The notes under the pieces were generated by a model. It worked only from the letters and a program-made list of their open reading frames with translations. It was not told where the DNA came from and did not search any database. Positions 6,625 through 15,498 of a stretch of DNA of 20,431 nucleotides are shown in pieces. Numbering within the stretch: the first letter of the stretch is position 1; each line of letters opens with the position of its first letter. The position numbers and the translations under genes are program-made. The stretch is from Bacillota bacterium (lineage in GTDB: Bacteria; Bacillota_C; Negativicutes; JAEYSJ01), in contig JAEYSJ010000332.1 in assembly GCA_023434855.1 (NCBI GenBank), positions 1 through 20,431 of the forward strand, read 5' to 3'.

Positions 6625-6672
6625 TTTACACAGAACATATATTTGGTTATAATTATATCAAACATACGTTCT
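6625..6672 (+). promoter_or_regulatory. SOS-type promoter with two LexA (DinR)-like boxes
   Basis: TTTACA (6625-6630) and TATAAT (6648-6653) with a 17-bp spacer form a near-consensus sigma-A promoter. AGAACATATATTTG (6632-6645) sits between the two boxes, and CAAACATACGTTCT (6659-6672) covers the expected transcription start. Each differs at two positions from the Gram-positive LexA consensus CGAACRNRYGTTYG. Binding at either site would block RNA polymerase, fitting damage-induced expression of the downstream polymerase. Confidence 0.65.
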
Positions 6673-6688
6673 ATATCGGAGGCAAAAA

Positions 6689-7927
6689 ATGAACCATACC
6701 ATCCTGCATATAGATTTAAACAATTTCTATGCATCCGTCGAATGTCTTTATAATCCTGAATTGCGTGATAAGCCCGTCGTGGTGAGTGGTGACATTGAGG
6801 CAAGACATGGGATTGTGCTTGCCAAAAACTACCCCGCCAAAGCAATGGGTATAAAGACAGGGGAAGTTATTTGGCAGGCTAAACAGAAATGTCCTGATTT
6901 GGTAGTTGTGCCGGCAAACTTTCGTAAATATTTACGGTTTTCAAGACTGGCCCGGGCGATATATGCGGATTATACGGACCAGATAGAATCATTTGGCATT
7001 GACGAAGCGTGGTTGGATGTCACGGGTTCCTTGAAGTTGTACGGCACTGGATCTGAAATTGCCGATACAATACGTAGACGTTTTCGTGAAGAACTTGGCT
7101 TAACTGGATCTGTCGGGGTATCATTTAACAAAATTTTTGCCAAACTCGGCTCTGATATGAAAAAGCCGGATGCAACAACGGTTATTGGGGAAGAGAATTT
7201 TCGGGATAAAGTGTGGCCACTACCAGTTGGTGAACTGCTTTACGTGGGCCGGTCTACCAAACGCAAATTAAATAACCGCGCTATATTTACCATTGGTGAT
7301 CTTGCTCAGCGTAACGTCTGCGACTTAAAACTGCTTCTTGGCGTATGGGGAGAAACTCTATGGAGTTTTGCGAATGGTTTTGATTTGGCTCCGGTTCGCC
7401 AAACCGGCGAAGAAAGCATAATAAAATCTGTTGGGAATAGCACCACCACTGTTAGAGATTTAATTGATAAGGAAGATGTGAAGCTAATAATTTATGTTCT
7501 TGCCGAGAGCGTTGCTGTCCGCCTTAGAAAACACGGTTTCAAATGTAAGACTGTAACAGTCAGTGTGCGAAATACTGAACTTCTTTCTTTTGAAAGACAA
7601 GGAAAGCTCCAGGCGCCGACTTTTACATCCGGTGAAATCGCTGAAAAAGCCATTGAATTATTTACTGCCAACTATTTTTGGGATAAACCAATTCGCAGTT
7701 TGGGTGTAAGAGGCTGTGATTTGGTAACAGCTGATAGGCATATTCAGATGGATCTATTCGACCGTGATAAAGCTGAAATTGAAGATTTAGAACGAACCAT
7801 TGATACCCTTCGTAAGCGTTTTGGCCATTATAGTGTCCAACGTTGTGCTATGTTGCTGGACCGGCAACTTACAGGATTTAATCCTAAAGATGACCATACT
7901 ATTCATCCAGTTTCATATTTTAAATAG
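6689..7927 (+). CDS. dinB: Y-family DNA polymerase (DinB/UvrX type)
   Basis: Error-prone translesion polymerase of 412 aa. Catalytic acidic residues are seen as D9 in HIDLNNFYASVE and D105-E106 in ESFGIDEAWLDVTGS. Y14 is at the steric-gate position. Palm, fingers, thumb and little-finger domains are of normal length. QMDLF at residues 353-357 is a good beta-clamp-binding pentapeptide, followed by an IDTLRKRFG motif typical of the UvrX/ImuB branch. ATG 6689 follows a GGAGG site. Two LexA-like boxes in its promoter predict SOS control. A small protein gene follows 12 nt downstream and is probably co-expressed. Confidence 0.93.
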   Translation: MNHTILHIDLNNFYASVECLYNPELRDKPVVVSGDIEARHGIVLAKNYPAKAMGIKTGEVIWQAKQKCPDLVVVPANFRKYLRFSRLARAIYADYTDQIESFGIDEAWLDVTGSLKLYGTGSEIADTIRRRFREELGLTGSVGVSFNKIFAKLGSDMKKPDATTVIGEENFRDKVWPLPVGELLYVGRSTKRKLNNRAIFTIGDLAQRNVCDLKLLLGVWGETLWSFANGFDLAPVRQTGEESIIKSVGNSTTTVRDLIDKEDVKLIIYVLAESVAVRLRKHGFKCKTVTVSVRNTELLSFERQGKLQAPTFTSGEIAEKAIELFTANYFWDKPIRSLGVRGCDLVTADRHIQMDLFDRDKAEIEDLERTIDTLRKRFGHYSVQRCAMLLDRQLTGFNPKDDHTIHPVSYFK

Positions 7928-7939
7928 TAGGTGATGAAT

Positions 7940-8176
7940 ATGAGTAAAATGTTTGTACAAATAGTTGCCGAACATTATCCAGACGGTAAAATACGGCCAT
8001 TATCCCTAAAATGGGAAGATGGCCGCATATATAAAATTGATAAGGTTGTTGATGTTCGCCAGGCAGTATCGCTCAAAGGCGGCGGCTGCGGTATCCGGTA
8101 TACTTGCCGGATATGCGGTAAGGAAGTATATCTGTTTGACGATGAAGGGAAATGGTTTGTTGAGAGTCGGGATTAA
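7940..8176 (+). CDS. Small protein paired with the Y-family polymerase
   Basis: The 78-aa soluble protein reads as a small beta-rich fold: KMFVQIVAEHYPDGKIRPLSLKW-like start, then ITYKIDKVVDVRQA-like strands, and a CRICGKEVYLFDDEGKWFVE-like tail. C48, C54 and C57 are present (GCGIRYTCRICG). AGGTG (7928-7932) is 7 nt before ATG 7940, the best of three closely spaced in-frame starts. I recall similar small proteins next to dinB-like genes in Clostridia, which would suggest a role with the polymerase. No biochemical function is known to me. Confidence 0.7.
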   Translation: MSKMFVQIVAEHYPDGKIRPLSLKWEDGRIYKIDKVVDVRQAVSLKGGGCGIRYTCRICGKEVYLFDDEGKWFVESRD

Positions 8177-8241
8177 TTACGGCAGGAATTTACCGGAAAT
8201 AATAGAATTACTACTATATATATTATGGTAGTGGGTGGATT

Positions 8242-8463
8242 ATGCTGAAAAATAAATTAAAATCATTCCGGCATAGATACGAAATGAATCAGACGGAGTT
8301 TGCGGAATTTCTCGGCGTAGGCCGGAGAACATACTGCGATTGGGAAAGTAATAAAGGTAATCAACCTAACACCGAATCTACCTGGCAAATATTAAAAAGA
8401 TTAAAGGTACAGATGGCGGATTTATTTTATGAGTATGACGATAAACCTCCTATGGAAGAGTAG
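8242..8463 (+). CDS. XRE-family helix-turn-helix regulator
   Basis: The 73-aa protein is essentially one Cro/C1-type HTH domain: LKSFRHRYEMNQTEFAEFLGV, then RRTYCDWESNKGNQPN and ILKRLKVQMADLFYEY. The DNA-recognition helix would be around residues 25-35. It has no effector domain, as is usual for phage or plasmid repressors and small toxin-antitoxin regulators. GGGTGG precedes ATG 8242. It follows the dinB partner by 65 nt and precedes a small membrane-protein gene. Confidence 0.85.
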   Translation: MLKNKLKSFRHRYEMNQTEFAEFLGVGRRTYCDWESNKGNQPNTESTWQILKRLKVQMADLFYEYDDKPPMEE

Positions 8464-8581
8464 GGGGTTATTTTTGTGCTCGTTTACTAATATTTTGGAA
8501 TGGACATGCACAATATGGCGTCTTCCTGCATATTATTCAGTACAAATACGGAGTGTTAAAGTCAAGGAGGAAGCTAAAGCA

Positions 8582-8737
8582 GTGATAAAAAACATATTGA
8601 ATATGGTATTGGAGATAATTACCATACTGTCTGTAGGTTGGATATTCTGTTTTCTGGTCAAAAAGAAAATAGCCAGGATGGTAAAATTCGTAGCTATTGT
8701 TTGTGGTATAAGGCAATTTATAAAAATGTTCGTATGA
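8582..8737 (+). CDS. Small hydrophobic basic protein (51 aa), hypothetical
   Basis: I place the start at GTG 8582, 11 nt after AAGGAGG (8564-8570). The longer frame from 8429 overlaps the regulator and has no ribosome site. The product has one clear hydrophobic helix (about residues 8-26), a KKK patch, then a second weaker hydrophobic stretch (34-44), and a net positive charge. Size and character recall membrane-active peptides such as small type I toxins, but no homology is recognised. It is downstream of an XRE regulator. Confidence 0.45.
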   Translation: MIKNILNMVLEIITILSVGWIFCFLVKKKIARMVKFVAIVCGIRQFIKMFV

Positions 8738-8800
8738 GTGAATAAGGGAATTCTCCGGCAAGTGACTTGTTCGGTGTATATACAATGTATCTGGTCTACG

Positions 8801-8829
8801 TTGTTCAACCAATAAAATTAGGATATAAT
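8801..8829 (+). promoter_or_regulatory. Probable sigma-A promoter for miaB operon
   Basis: TTGTTC (8801-8806) and TATAAT (8824-8829) with a 17-bp spacer, 35 nt upstream of miaB. The -10 box is perfect; the -35 box keeps only the TTG. A dyad, CAAGT-G-ACTTG, lies about 30 nt further upstream (8759-8769). Confidence 0.55.
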
Positions 8830-8864
8830 ACCACTATACACTACTTGTCGGAGTTGATTGTGAT

Positions 8865-10214
8865 ATGTCGGAATACAATGAAATAAACAGCAAAAAAAGT
8901 GATCAGAAATTTGCTCTAATACTGACTTACGGTTGCCAGATGAACGAGAATGATTCTGAACGTTTAGCCGGCCAGTTAAGAAGTATCGGCTATGAACTTA
9001 CAGAAATACAGGAACAGGCCGACCTGATACTGATTAATACATGTTGTGTACGGGAAAGCGCGGAAAAAAAAATATATGGAAAAATTGGGGAGATGAAAAA
9101 GCTTAAATCAGCTAACCCTAATTTGTTACTTGGCATTACCGGCTGTATGGCGCAAAAAGATAGAGACAAGCTTTTTAAGAAAGCTCCGCATATAGACTTG
9201 GTTATGGGTACCCATAATGTACATAAGCTTGCTTCTTTAATTAAAGAAGTGGAAACAGCAAAGGAAAAAGTATTGGCAGTGTGGGATCAAGCAGAGAGGC
9301 TGACAGATGATGTACCTGCAATACGTAAAGGCCAGGTTTCGGCTTATGTGCCAATCATGTATGGTTGCAATAATTTTTGCACCTACTGTATCGTACCATA
9401 CGTTCGGGGGAGGGAACGCAGCCGACCGCCTGAAGATATTGTCCGTGAAATTAATGAATTAGGCAAAGCTGGATTTAAAGAAATTACTTTATTAGGTCAG
9501 AATGTAAATTCTTATGGCAAAGATACCGGTGAATATGGCAATTTCGCTGATTTGTTGCAAAAAGTAGATAAGATTGACAATATAACACGTATTCGTTATA
9601 TGACCTCACATCCCCGGGATATCAATGATGAAGTCATTTCTGCTGTTAGAACAGGCACAAAAATTTGTGAACATTTTCATCTTCCTGTTCAATCAGGAAG
9701 CGATGCTGTGTTGGATCGCATGAACCGCGGCTATTCTACCACTTATTATCGTAAATTAGTAGAAAAAATACGGGATGCTATTCCTCATGCCAGTATAACC
9801 ACAGACATAATCGTTGGTTTTCCTGGGGAAACTGACGAATTATTTGCAGAAACCCTGGAATTTATTAAAGCGGTGCAGTTTGATGCCGCATATACATTTT
9901 TATATTCACAGCGTTCAGGTACACCTGCTGCCATCATGCCCGGGCAAGTGTCTTTAGCAATAAAAAAAGAACGTTTGCAACAATTAATGCAAATACAAAA
10001 TGAGATAAGTCTGGCACTTAATAAACAACTGGAGGGCCAGATGGCAGAGGTTTTAGTGGAAGGATCGAGCAAAAATGATGCCAACACATTAATGGGTCGC
10101 ACCCGTACCAATAAAATCGTACTATGGGCTAAAACAGGTCAGGAACAAGTTGGGCAACTGATAAATATAAATATTACTAATGGCCAAACCTGGGTGCTAA
10201 AGGGCAAACTGTAG
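8865..10214 (+). CDS. miaB: tRNA-2-methylthio-N6-dimethylallyladenosine synthase
   Basis: Radical SAM methylthiotransferase that converts i6A37 to ms2i6A37 in tRNAs reading UNN codons. The N-terminal UPF0004 domain binds an auxiliary 4Fe-4S cluster through C24 (YGCQMNEND), C60 (NTCCVRESAE) and C94 (TGCMAQ). The radical SAM cluster uses C168, C172 and C175 (YGCNNFCTYCIVPYVRGRE). A TRAM RNA-binding domain occupies about residues 385-449. The length of 449 aa is normal. GGAG lies upstream of ATG 8865. The substrate is made by MiaA, encoded further down the same gene cluster. Confidence 0.97.
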   Translation: MSEYNEINSKKSDQKFALILTYGCQMNENDSERLAGQLRSIGYELTEIQEQADLILINTCCVRESAEKKIYGKIGEMKKLKSANPNLLLGITGCMAQKDRDKLFKKAPHIDLVMGTHNVHKLASLIKEVETAKEKVLAVWDQAERLTDDVPAIRKGQVSAYVPIMYGCNNFCTYCIVPYVRGRERSRPPEDIVREINELGKAGFKEITLLGQNVNSYGKDTGEYGNFADLLQKVDKIDNITRIRYMTSHPRDINDEVISAVRTGTKICEHFHLPVQSGSDAVLDRMNRGYSTTYYRKLVEKIRDAIPHASITTDIIVGFPGETDELFAETLEFIKAVQFDAAYTFLYSQRSGTPAAIMPGQVSLAIKKERLQQLMQIQNEISLALNKQLEGQMAEVLVEGSSKNDANTLMGRTRTNKIVLWAKTGQEQVGQLININITNGQTWVLKGKL

Positions 10215-10243
10215 TGCAATGATGGAAAAGAGGAGAAATAAAT

Positions 10244-12832
10244 ATGACCGCCACTTATACTCCCATGATGGAACAATATCGGGAAATAAAAAGCCGGCAT
10301 CCAAATGAAATTCTATTTTTTCGTCTTGGCGATTTTTATGAAATGTTTTTTGAAGACGCTGAGTTAGCCTCGCGGGAGATGGAAATAACCCTTACTTCGC
10401 GTGAGGGCGGGCAAAATATTCGTGTGCCCATGTGCGGTGTGCCATATCATGCGGTGGAAAGCTATCTCATTAAGCTTATCAGCAAAGGTTATAAAGTAGC
10501 AATTTGCGAACAAGTAGAGGATCCTAAGCAGGTAAAAGGCCTTGTGCGCCGGGAGGTTATAAAAATAATAACACCGGGAACAATTCTTGCCGAAAACTTA
10601 TTACCTGACAAAGGAAATAATTTTCTCGCAGTTTTACATGAAGACAATGATACGATAGCCTTAACGGCAACAGATATTTCCACCGGAGAATGTATTTGGA
10701 CGGTATTCACCGGTAGCCAACGCTTAAATGCTGTTTGCGACCAGCTTTTTCGCATAATGCCTGCAGAACTTGTCCTGACAGGCAAGATTGAAGATTTACA
10801 GGAATTAAACAATTTTATTGCCAACCGTATTCCTCACTGTACTTATACTACGTTGACAGTTGAAGATTTTAATCAAGTAAAATGTTTACCGGAGAAGCAT
10901 TTTAGTAAGGACGAGCTGCCAGATTCAGCAAGTGCCTTAACAGCTGTTGGCTATTTATTATATTATTTGCACCAAACTACAAAAAATGACTTATCACATA
11001 TTAACCGGCTGACAAGATATAATTCTTCCGAACATCTTACTATTGATGCGGCTACCCTGCGCAATTTGGAAATAACGCGCAATATACGGGATGGCGGGCG
11101 CAGGGATACATTATTGGCAGTTTTGGATTTTACAAAAACCGCCATGGGTGAACGGTTATTAAAAATGTGGCTGGAATATCCTTTAATTAATCCCCAGCAA
11201 ATAAGAAATCGTCAGGATGCTGTTGCTGATTTGCTGGAAAAGCCTTCAATGTGCCAGGAACTGCGACAAACTTTAACTAATATCTATGATTTTGAAAGAA
11301 TTTTAACCCGTATTGAAGTCGGTACTGCTAATGCCCGGGATTTGAATGCTCTTAAAACGTCATTAGCTGTTTTGCCTGAACTAAAAAAAATAATGCAGAC
11401 AGCTGAAGCAAAACTTTTGATCAATGCAATGCTGGACATACATACCCATACCGATATTGTAAATCTTATTATTGATGCAATCACCGATAATCCCCCCTTT
11501 TCAGTACGTGAAGGAGGGATGATAAAAGCCGGATATGATTTAGAGCTTGATGAATTAAGGACAATGGCCTGCAATAGCAGGCAATGGGTGCAGGATTTGG
11601 AAGCCAAAGAACGGGAAACAACCGGTATTAAATCCCTTAAGGTCGGATACAACAAAGTCTTCGGATATTATATTGAAGTTACCCATGTTCACACCAACAG
11701 CGTACCGTCAACCTATATACGCAAGCAAACACTGGCAAATGCCGAGCGGTATATAACGCCGGAACTAAAAGACTTTGAAACAAAGATTCTTGGAGCCCAG
11801 GAAAAAATAATAAATATTGAATACCACCTTTTTTCAACAATTCGGGATTACGTAAAGGCCCGTATAAAAGAAATTCAGCAAACTGCACGGCAGATAGCGC
11901 AAATTGACGTTATCGCCAGCTTATGTGAAGCAGCTTCACGGTATAACTATGTGAAGCCGACAATAAATGATAAACGGGACATAGTTATTAAAGAAGGGCG
12001 GCACCCTGTAGTCGAGAGATTACTGGTGCGGGAACTGTTTGTACCAAATGATACTGTCCTTGATAATAAAAATTCTGAAATTATGGTTATTACCGGTCCC
12101 AATATGGCTGGAAAATCTACCTATATGCGCCAGGTAGCCCTGCTGGTAGTAATGGCGCAAATGGGCAGTTTCATCCCAGCCCGTGAAGCTGTTATCGGAC
12201 CTGTTGACCGCGTTTTTACCAGAGTGGGAGCCAGCGATGATTTAGCGACCGGCCAAAGCACTTTTATGGTGGAAATGAATGAAGTGGCGCAAATATTAAA
12301 ACATGCCACTCCCAACAGCTTGATAATTCTCGATGAAATTGGGCGGGGGACAAGCACCTTCGATGGTATGAGCATAGCAAGGGCAGTTATTGAGTACATA
12401 AAAGAACGTATAAAGGCCAAAACTTTATTTGCGACCCATTATCACGAACTTACAGAGTTAGCGGATTCTTTTTCCGGAATACAAAATTATTCTGTTGCGG
12501 TGAAAGAGCGTGGCAATGAAGTAGTATTTTTACGGCGTATCATTCCCGGCGGGGCAGACAAAAGTTATGGCATTCATGTAGCCCAATTGGCGGGTCTGCC
12601 CAAAAAGGCAATTGAAAGGGCACAAACTCTATTGGCCGAATTAGAGCGAAATAATCCCTCCAAACAAGAAAGTAACCCCAATATAGCTGCTACTATGTCA
12701 ATGTCATTATTCACCAGCGCCATTACTGAAGAATTATTGGCGTTAGACATCATGACCATCACCCCCCTTGAGGCCCTCAATATTCTCTATCGTCTGCAAG
12801 CACAAGCCAAACAGGAGGCTGGCAAGATATGA
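10244..12832 (+). CDS. mutS: DNA mismatch repair protein MutS
   Basis: Mismatch-recognition ATPase of 862 aa, a normal MutS1 length. The mismatch-wedging F31-x-E33 is seen in RLGDFYEMFFEDA. The core and clamp domains are followed by the ABC-type ATPase: Walker A GPNMAGKST (618-626), signature region, Walker B LIILDEIGRGTS and the ATHYHEL switch histidine. The C-terminal stretch includes the helix-turn-helix dimer region. AGAGGAG precedes ATG 10244. The stop overlaps the mutL start by 4 nt (ATGA), implying coupled synthesis of the two repair partners. Confidence 0.98.
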   Translation: MTATYTPMMEQYREIKSRHPNEILFFRLGDFYEMFFEDAELASREMEITLTSREGGQNIRVPMCGVPYHAVESYLIKLISKGYKVAICEQVEDPKQVKGLVRREVIKIITPGTILAENLLPDKGNNFLAVLHEDNDTIALTATDISTGECIWTVFTGSQRLNAVCDQLFRIMPAELVLTGKIEDLQELNNFIANRIPHCTYTTLTVEDFNQVKCLPEKHFSKDELPDSASALTAVGYLLYYLHQTTKNDLSHINRLTRYNSSEHLTIDAATLRNLEITRNIRDGGRRDTLLAVLDFTKTAMGERLLKMWLEYPLINPQQIRNRQDAVADLLEKPSMCQELRQTLTNIYDFERILTRIEVGTANARDLNALKTSLAVLPELKKIMQTAEAKLLINAMLDIHTHTDIVNLIIDAITDNPPFSVREGGMIKAGYDLELDELRTMACNSRQWVQDLEAKERETTGIKSLKVGYNKVFGYYIEVTHVHTNSVPSTYIRKQTLANAERYITPELKDFETKILGAQEKIINIEYHLFSTIRDYVKARIKEIQQTARQIAQIDVIASLCEAASRYNYVKPTINDKRDIVIKEGRHPVVERLLVRELFVPNDTVLDNKNSEIMVITGPNMAGKSTYMRQVALLVVMAQMGSFIPAREAVIGPVDRVFTRVGASDDLATGQSTFMVEMNEVAQILKHATPNSLIILDEIGRGTSTFDGMSIARAVIEYIKERIKAKTLFATHYHELTELADSFSGIQNYSVAVKERGNEVVFLRRIIPGGADKSYGIHVAQLAGLPKKAIERAQTLLAELERNNPSKQESNPNIAATMSMSLFTSAITEELLALDIMTITPLEALNILYRLQAQAKQEAGKI

Positions 12833-14667
12833 ACATTCCGATAATTCAGGTGCTTGATGAAAATACGGCTAACAAAATTGCCGCCGGCGAAGTCGTAGAA
12901 CGCCCCGCTTCGGTAATAAAAGAACTGGTCGAGAACTCAATAGATGCCCAAAGCCGTAATATTGAAATAGAAATTTTCCAAGGTGGCACCGACTTTATCC
13001 GGGTAACTGATGATGGTCAGGGAATGAGTCACGAAGATGCTAAATTAGCTGTTCTGCGTCACGCCACCAGTAAAATCCGTGCAGCTGATGATTTGGCGAG
13101 TATAAGCTCATTGGGATTTCGCGGGGAAGCTCTACCCAGTATTGCCGCTGTGTCCAAGTTTGTATTAACAACCCGCTTACATAATGAAGCTTTAGCGACC
13201 TATGTTGAAATTAACGGCGGTAATATCATTGATATACGAGAAGCCGGCGGAAATATTGGTACAACAATTACTGTTTCTGATTTATTTTATAACACACCTG
13301 CGCGGCTGAAATTTTTAAAAACACCGACAGGGGAAAGCTCGCATATCCACGATATTCTTATTAAGCTGGCTTTGTCCCATCCAGACATTGCATTTAAATT
13401 GATTAACAATAACAGATTGGTATTATCTACTCCGGGAAACGGCAGATTATTAGATGCTTTGACCAGCATATACGGGCAAAAAAATGCAACCGAACTTATA
13501 CCAATCAATTATGAGGGCGATAATATCAATATTTCCGGCTATCTGTCTAAACCCACTCTGTTGAAAAGCAGCCGTCAGTGGCAAACCTTTATTATCAATT
13601 TGCGGGTGATCAATAGTCGGTTTATTGCTAAAGCCCTGGACAATGCCTATCACTCACTGCTGCCTAAAACAGGGTATCCATTAGTCGTGCTTAACATTGC
13701 CGTGCCATTGGATACGATAGACGTAAATGTGCATCCGCAAAAAAGTGAAATTAAATTCAGCGATGAGCAAAAAATATTCAAAGCGGTATATCATACGGTG
13801 ACGGAGGTGCTATCATCGCAAAATTCGCCAGGTGTGCTGGCAGCTACTGTTACCCCCAAATTTACGTCTTTCGCCGAGGCACCAGTAAAGGCTGCCGGCA
13901 GAGATATATATAGCAGGCCAATTGAGACGGTCAAACAAGTATCCGACCCTGATTGGCGGCAAAATGTCAAGCCGAAAATGCCGGAATTATGGCAGGAGGA
14001 GCAACTGCCGCTGTCCACTGCCAGAACAATGATTAATCAACAGGAAAACACTGTGGGTACTCAGGATAGTTGTTTCACTGACAGCGTTCCGGAAGCTTCT
14101 TTTTTCCTAAGGCCGCTAGGTCAAGTCAGTGATTGCTATATTGTTGCCCAGGCAGATGATGGTCTATATGTCATTGATCAGCATGCCGCTCATGAACGAA
14201 TTTTGTATGATCGCATGAGTCAGGCTTCTGACCGCATTCCCGCCCAACAATTGTTAGTTCCTTTATTTATCGAATTTGATAAAGATGAATGTGACGTAAT
14301 AATTGAGCACAGCAATGTTTTTTATCAGTTAGGTTTTAATTTAGACTTGATTGGTCCCAATACGCTGCGTTTGTCGGAGTTTCCGGCTGATATACCACAA
14401 ACTGAAGCGGAAAATACATTGCGGCAAATTTTAAAATTAATTCAGGAAATGCGTCAGCCTGAACCGAAAGATTTACGGCATGCCTGTTTGCAAATGGCTG
14501 CTTGCAAGGCGGCAATCAAAGCAGGCGAAAAATTAAACATGCGGCAAATACAAGCATTAATCGGTGAATTGTGTGCCACTACTATGCCATATACCTGCCC
14601 GCATGGCAGACCGGCAATAATAAAGTTCGGTGCTGCAGAATTGGCTAAAATGTTTAAACGTACTTAA
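12829..14667 (+). CDS. mutL: DNA mismatch repair protein MutL
   Basis: The 612-aa protein has an N-terminal GHKL ATPase: E32 in KELVENSIDA, DDGQG (61-65), ATSKI (79-83) and GFRGEAL (96-102). After a variable linker (about 340-425) comes the C-terminal endonuclease and dimerisation domain. It has DQHAAHERILYD at 450-461, QLLVP (a beta-clamp motif) shortly after, ACKAAIKAGEKL, and CPHGRP at 590-595. This is the nicking type of MutL found in bacteria lacking MutH. In the metal motif DQHA-x2-E-x4-E the last glutamate is aspartate (D461), a conservative change. Confidence 0.97.
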   Translation: MNIPIIQVLDENTANKIAAGEVVERPASVIKELVENSIDAQSRNIEIEIFQGGTDFIRVTDDGQGMSHEDAKLAVLRHATSKIRAADDLASISSLGFRGEALPSIAAVSKFVLTTRLHNEALATYVEINGGNIIDIREAGGNIGTTITVSDLFYNTPARLKFLKTPTGESSHIHDILIKLALSHPDIAFKLINNNRLVLSTPGNGRLLDALTSIYGQKNATELIPINYEGDNINISGYLSKPTLLKSSRQWQTFIINLRVINSRFIAKALDNAYHSLLPKTGYPLVVLNIAVPLDTIDVNVHPQKSEIKFSDEQKIFKAVYHTVTEVLSSQNSPGVLAATVTPKFTSFAEAPVKAAGRDIYSRPIETVKQVSDPDWRQNVKPKMPELWQEEQLPLSTARTMINQQENTVGTQDSCFTDSVPEASFFLRPLGQVSDCYIVAQADDGLYVIDQHAAHERILYDRMSQASDRIPAQQLLVPLFIEFDKDECDVIIEHSNVFYQLGFNLDLIGPNTLRLSEFPADIPQTEAENTLRQILKLIQEMRQPEPKDLRHACLQMAACKAAIKAGEKLNMRQIQALIGELCATTMPYTCPHGRPAIIKFGAAELAKMFKRT

Positions 14668-14676
14668 GGTGATCCT

Positions 14677-15498
14677 ATGAATATTGTGGTAACAACGGTG
14701 CAAAATCCTACAGGTGATGTGGAAAAATTAGCACGTCAAATAGCGGCATCCTTGAACATGCCTTTTGTCGCCAGAAGCAAAAACTCCCTTGCAGCTATAA
14801 AGGAATGGCATGGGGTAAGCGACTTGCTTGTAGTGACAACAAAAGGACCGGTAGCGCATACTCCCGGAGGAGAGTTTTTTTTCCATCTAAATATGTCCGA
14901 GTTACGTATAAAAAATCTGATAAATGGTAAACATGACCATATGGTGGCTGCAATGGATTTGAAGCCGGGTATGACTGTATTGGATTGTACCCTCGGACTA
15001 GCCACTGATGCAATAGTTGCCAGCTTTATCGTTGGTAATGACGGCAAAGTCCGGGGCGTGGAAAGTTCACCGTTAATCGCGGTCATTACCCAATATGGCC
15101 TACAAAATTTTACCTGTGATGACGAATATATTAACAGAGCATTACGTAATATTAGAGTAGAGAATATGGATTATTATCAATATTTAGTAGCTTTATCCAG
15201 CGCTAGCTTTGATGTGGTATACTTCGATCCGATGTTTCGCCAGCCGATATACAGCAGCTCAAATTTGAAACCACTTCGCTACCTGGCAGACAGCCGTCCT
15301 CTGTCAAAAGAAATCATCCGTGAAGCCTGCCGTGTAGCCAAAAAACGAGTAGTAGTAAAAGAAGGACGTGACAGCAAAGAATTTGAACGTTTAGGTATTA
15401 CCATCATGGCTGGTGGCAAATATAGCAGTATTCGTTATGGTATCATCAATATAGATGACCGCCCAAATGCAGGAGGCTGTTTATGGAACGTCTTGTAG
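14677..15498 (+). CDS. Class I SAM-dependent methyltransferase, RsmJ-like
   Basis: The 273-aa protein has a Rossmann-type SAM site: VLDCTLGLATDAIVASF (motif I), an acidic GVESSP (motif II), NIRVENMDYYQYL, and DVVYFDPMF (motif IV). The DPMF tetrapeptide and overall arrangement resemble RsmJ, which methylates G1516 of 16S rRNA, so an RNA target is plausible. The N-terminal 85 residues form an extra domain not typical of short RsmJ. AGGTGAT precedes ATG 14677. It sits between mutL and miaA, and its last codons overlap the miaA start by 16 nt. Substrate is not proven by the sequence. Confidence 0.75.
   Translation: MNIVVTTVQNPTGDVEKLARQIAASLNMPFVARSKNSLAAIKEWHGVSDLLVVTTKGPVAHTPGGEFFFHLNMSELRIKNLINGKHDHMVAAMDLKPGMTVLDCTLGLATDAIVASFIVGNDGKVRGVESSPLIAVITQYGLQNFTCDDEYINRALRNIRVENMDYYQYLVALSSASFDVVYFDPMFRQPIYSSSNLKPLRYLADSRPLSKEIIREACRVAKKRVVVKEGRDSKEFERLGITIMAGGKYSSIRYGIINIDDRPNAGGCLWNVL

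Noticed and set aside
8019..8231. 70-aa + ORF overlapping the dinB partner gene
   Set aside because: Out-of-frame shadow; the frame at 7940-8176 has the better ribosome site and a coherent protein.
8533..8812. 91-aa - strand ORFs opposite the 51-aa membrane protein
   Set aside because: Mirror frames of a low-complexity AT-rich stretch; no ribosome site and no recognisable features.
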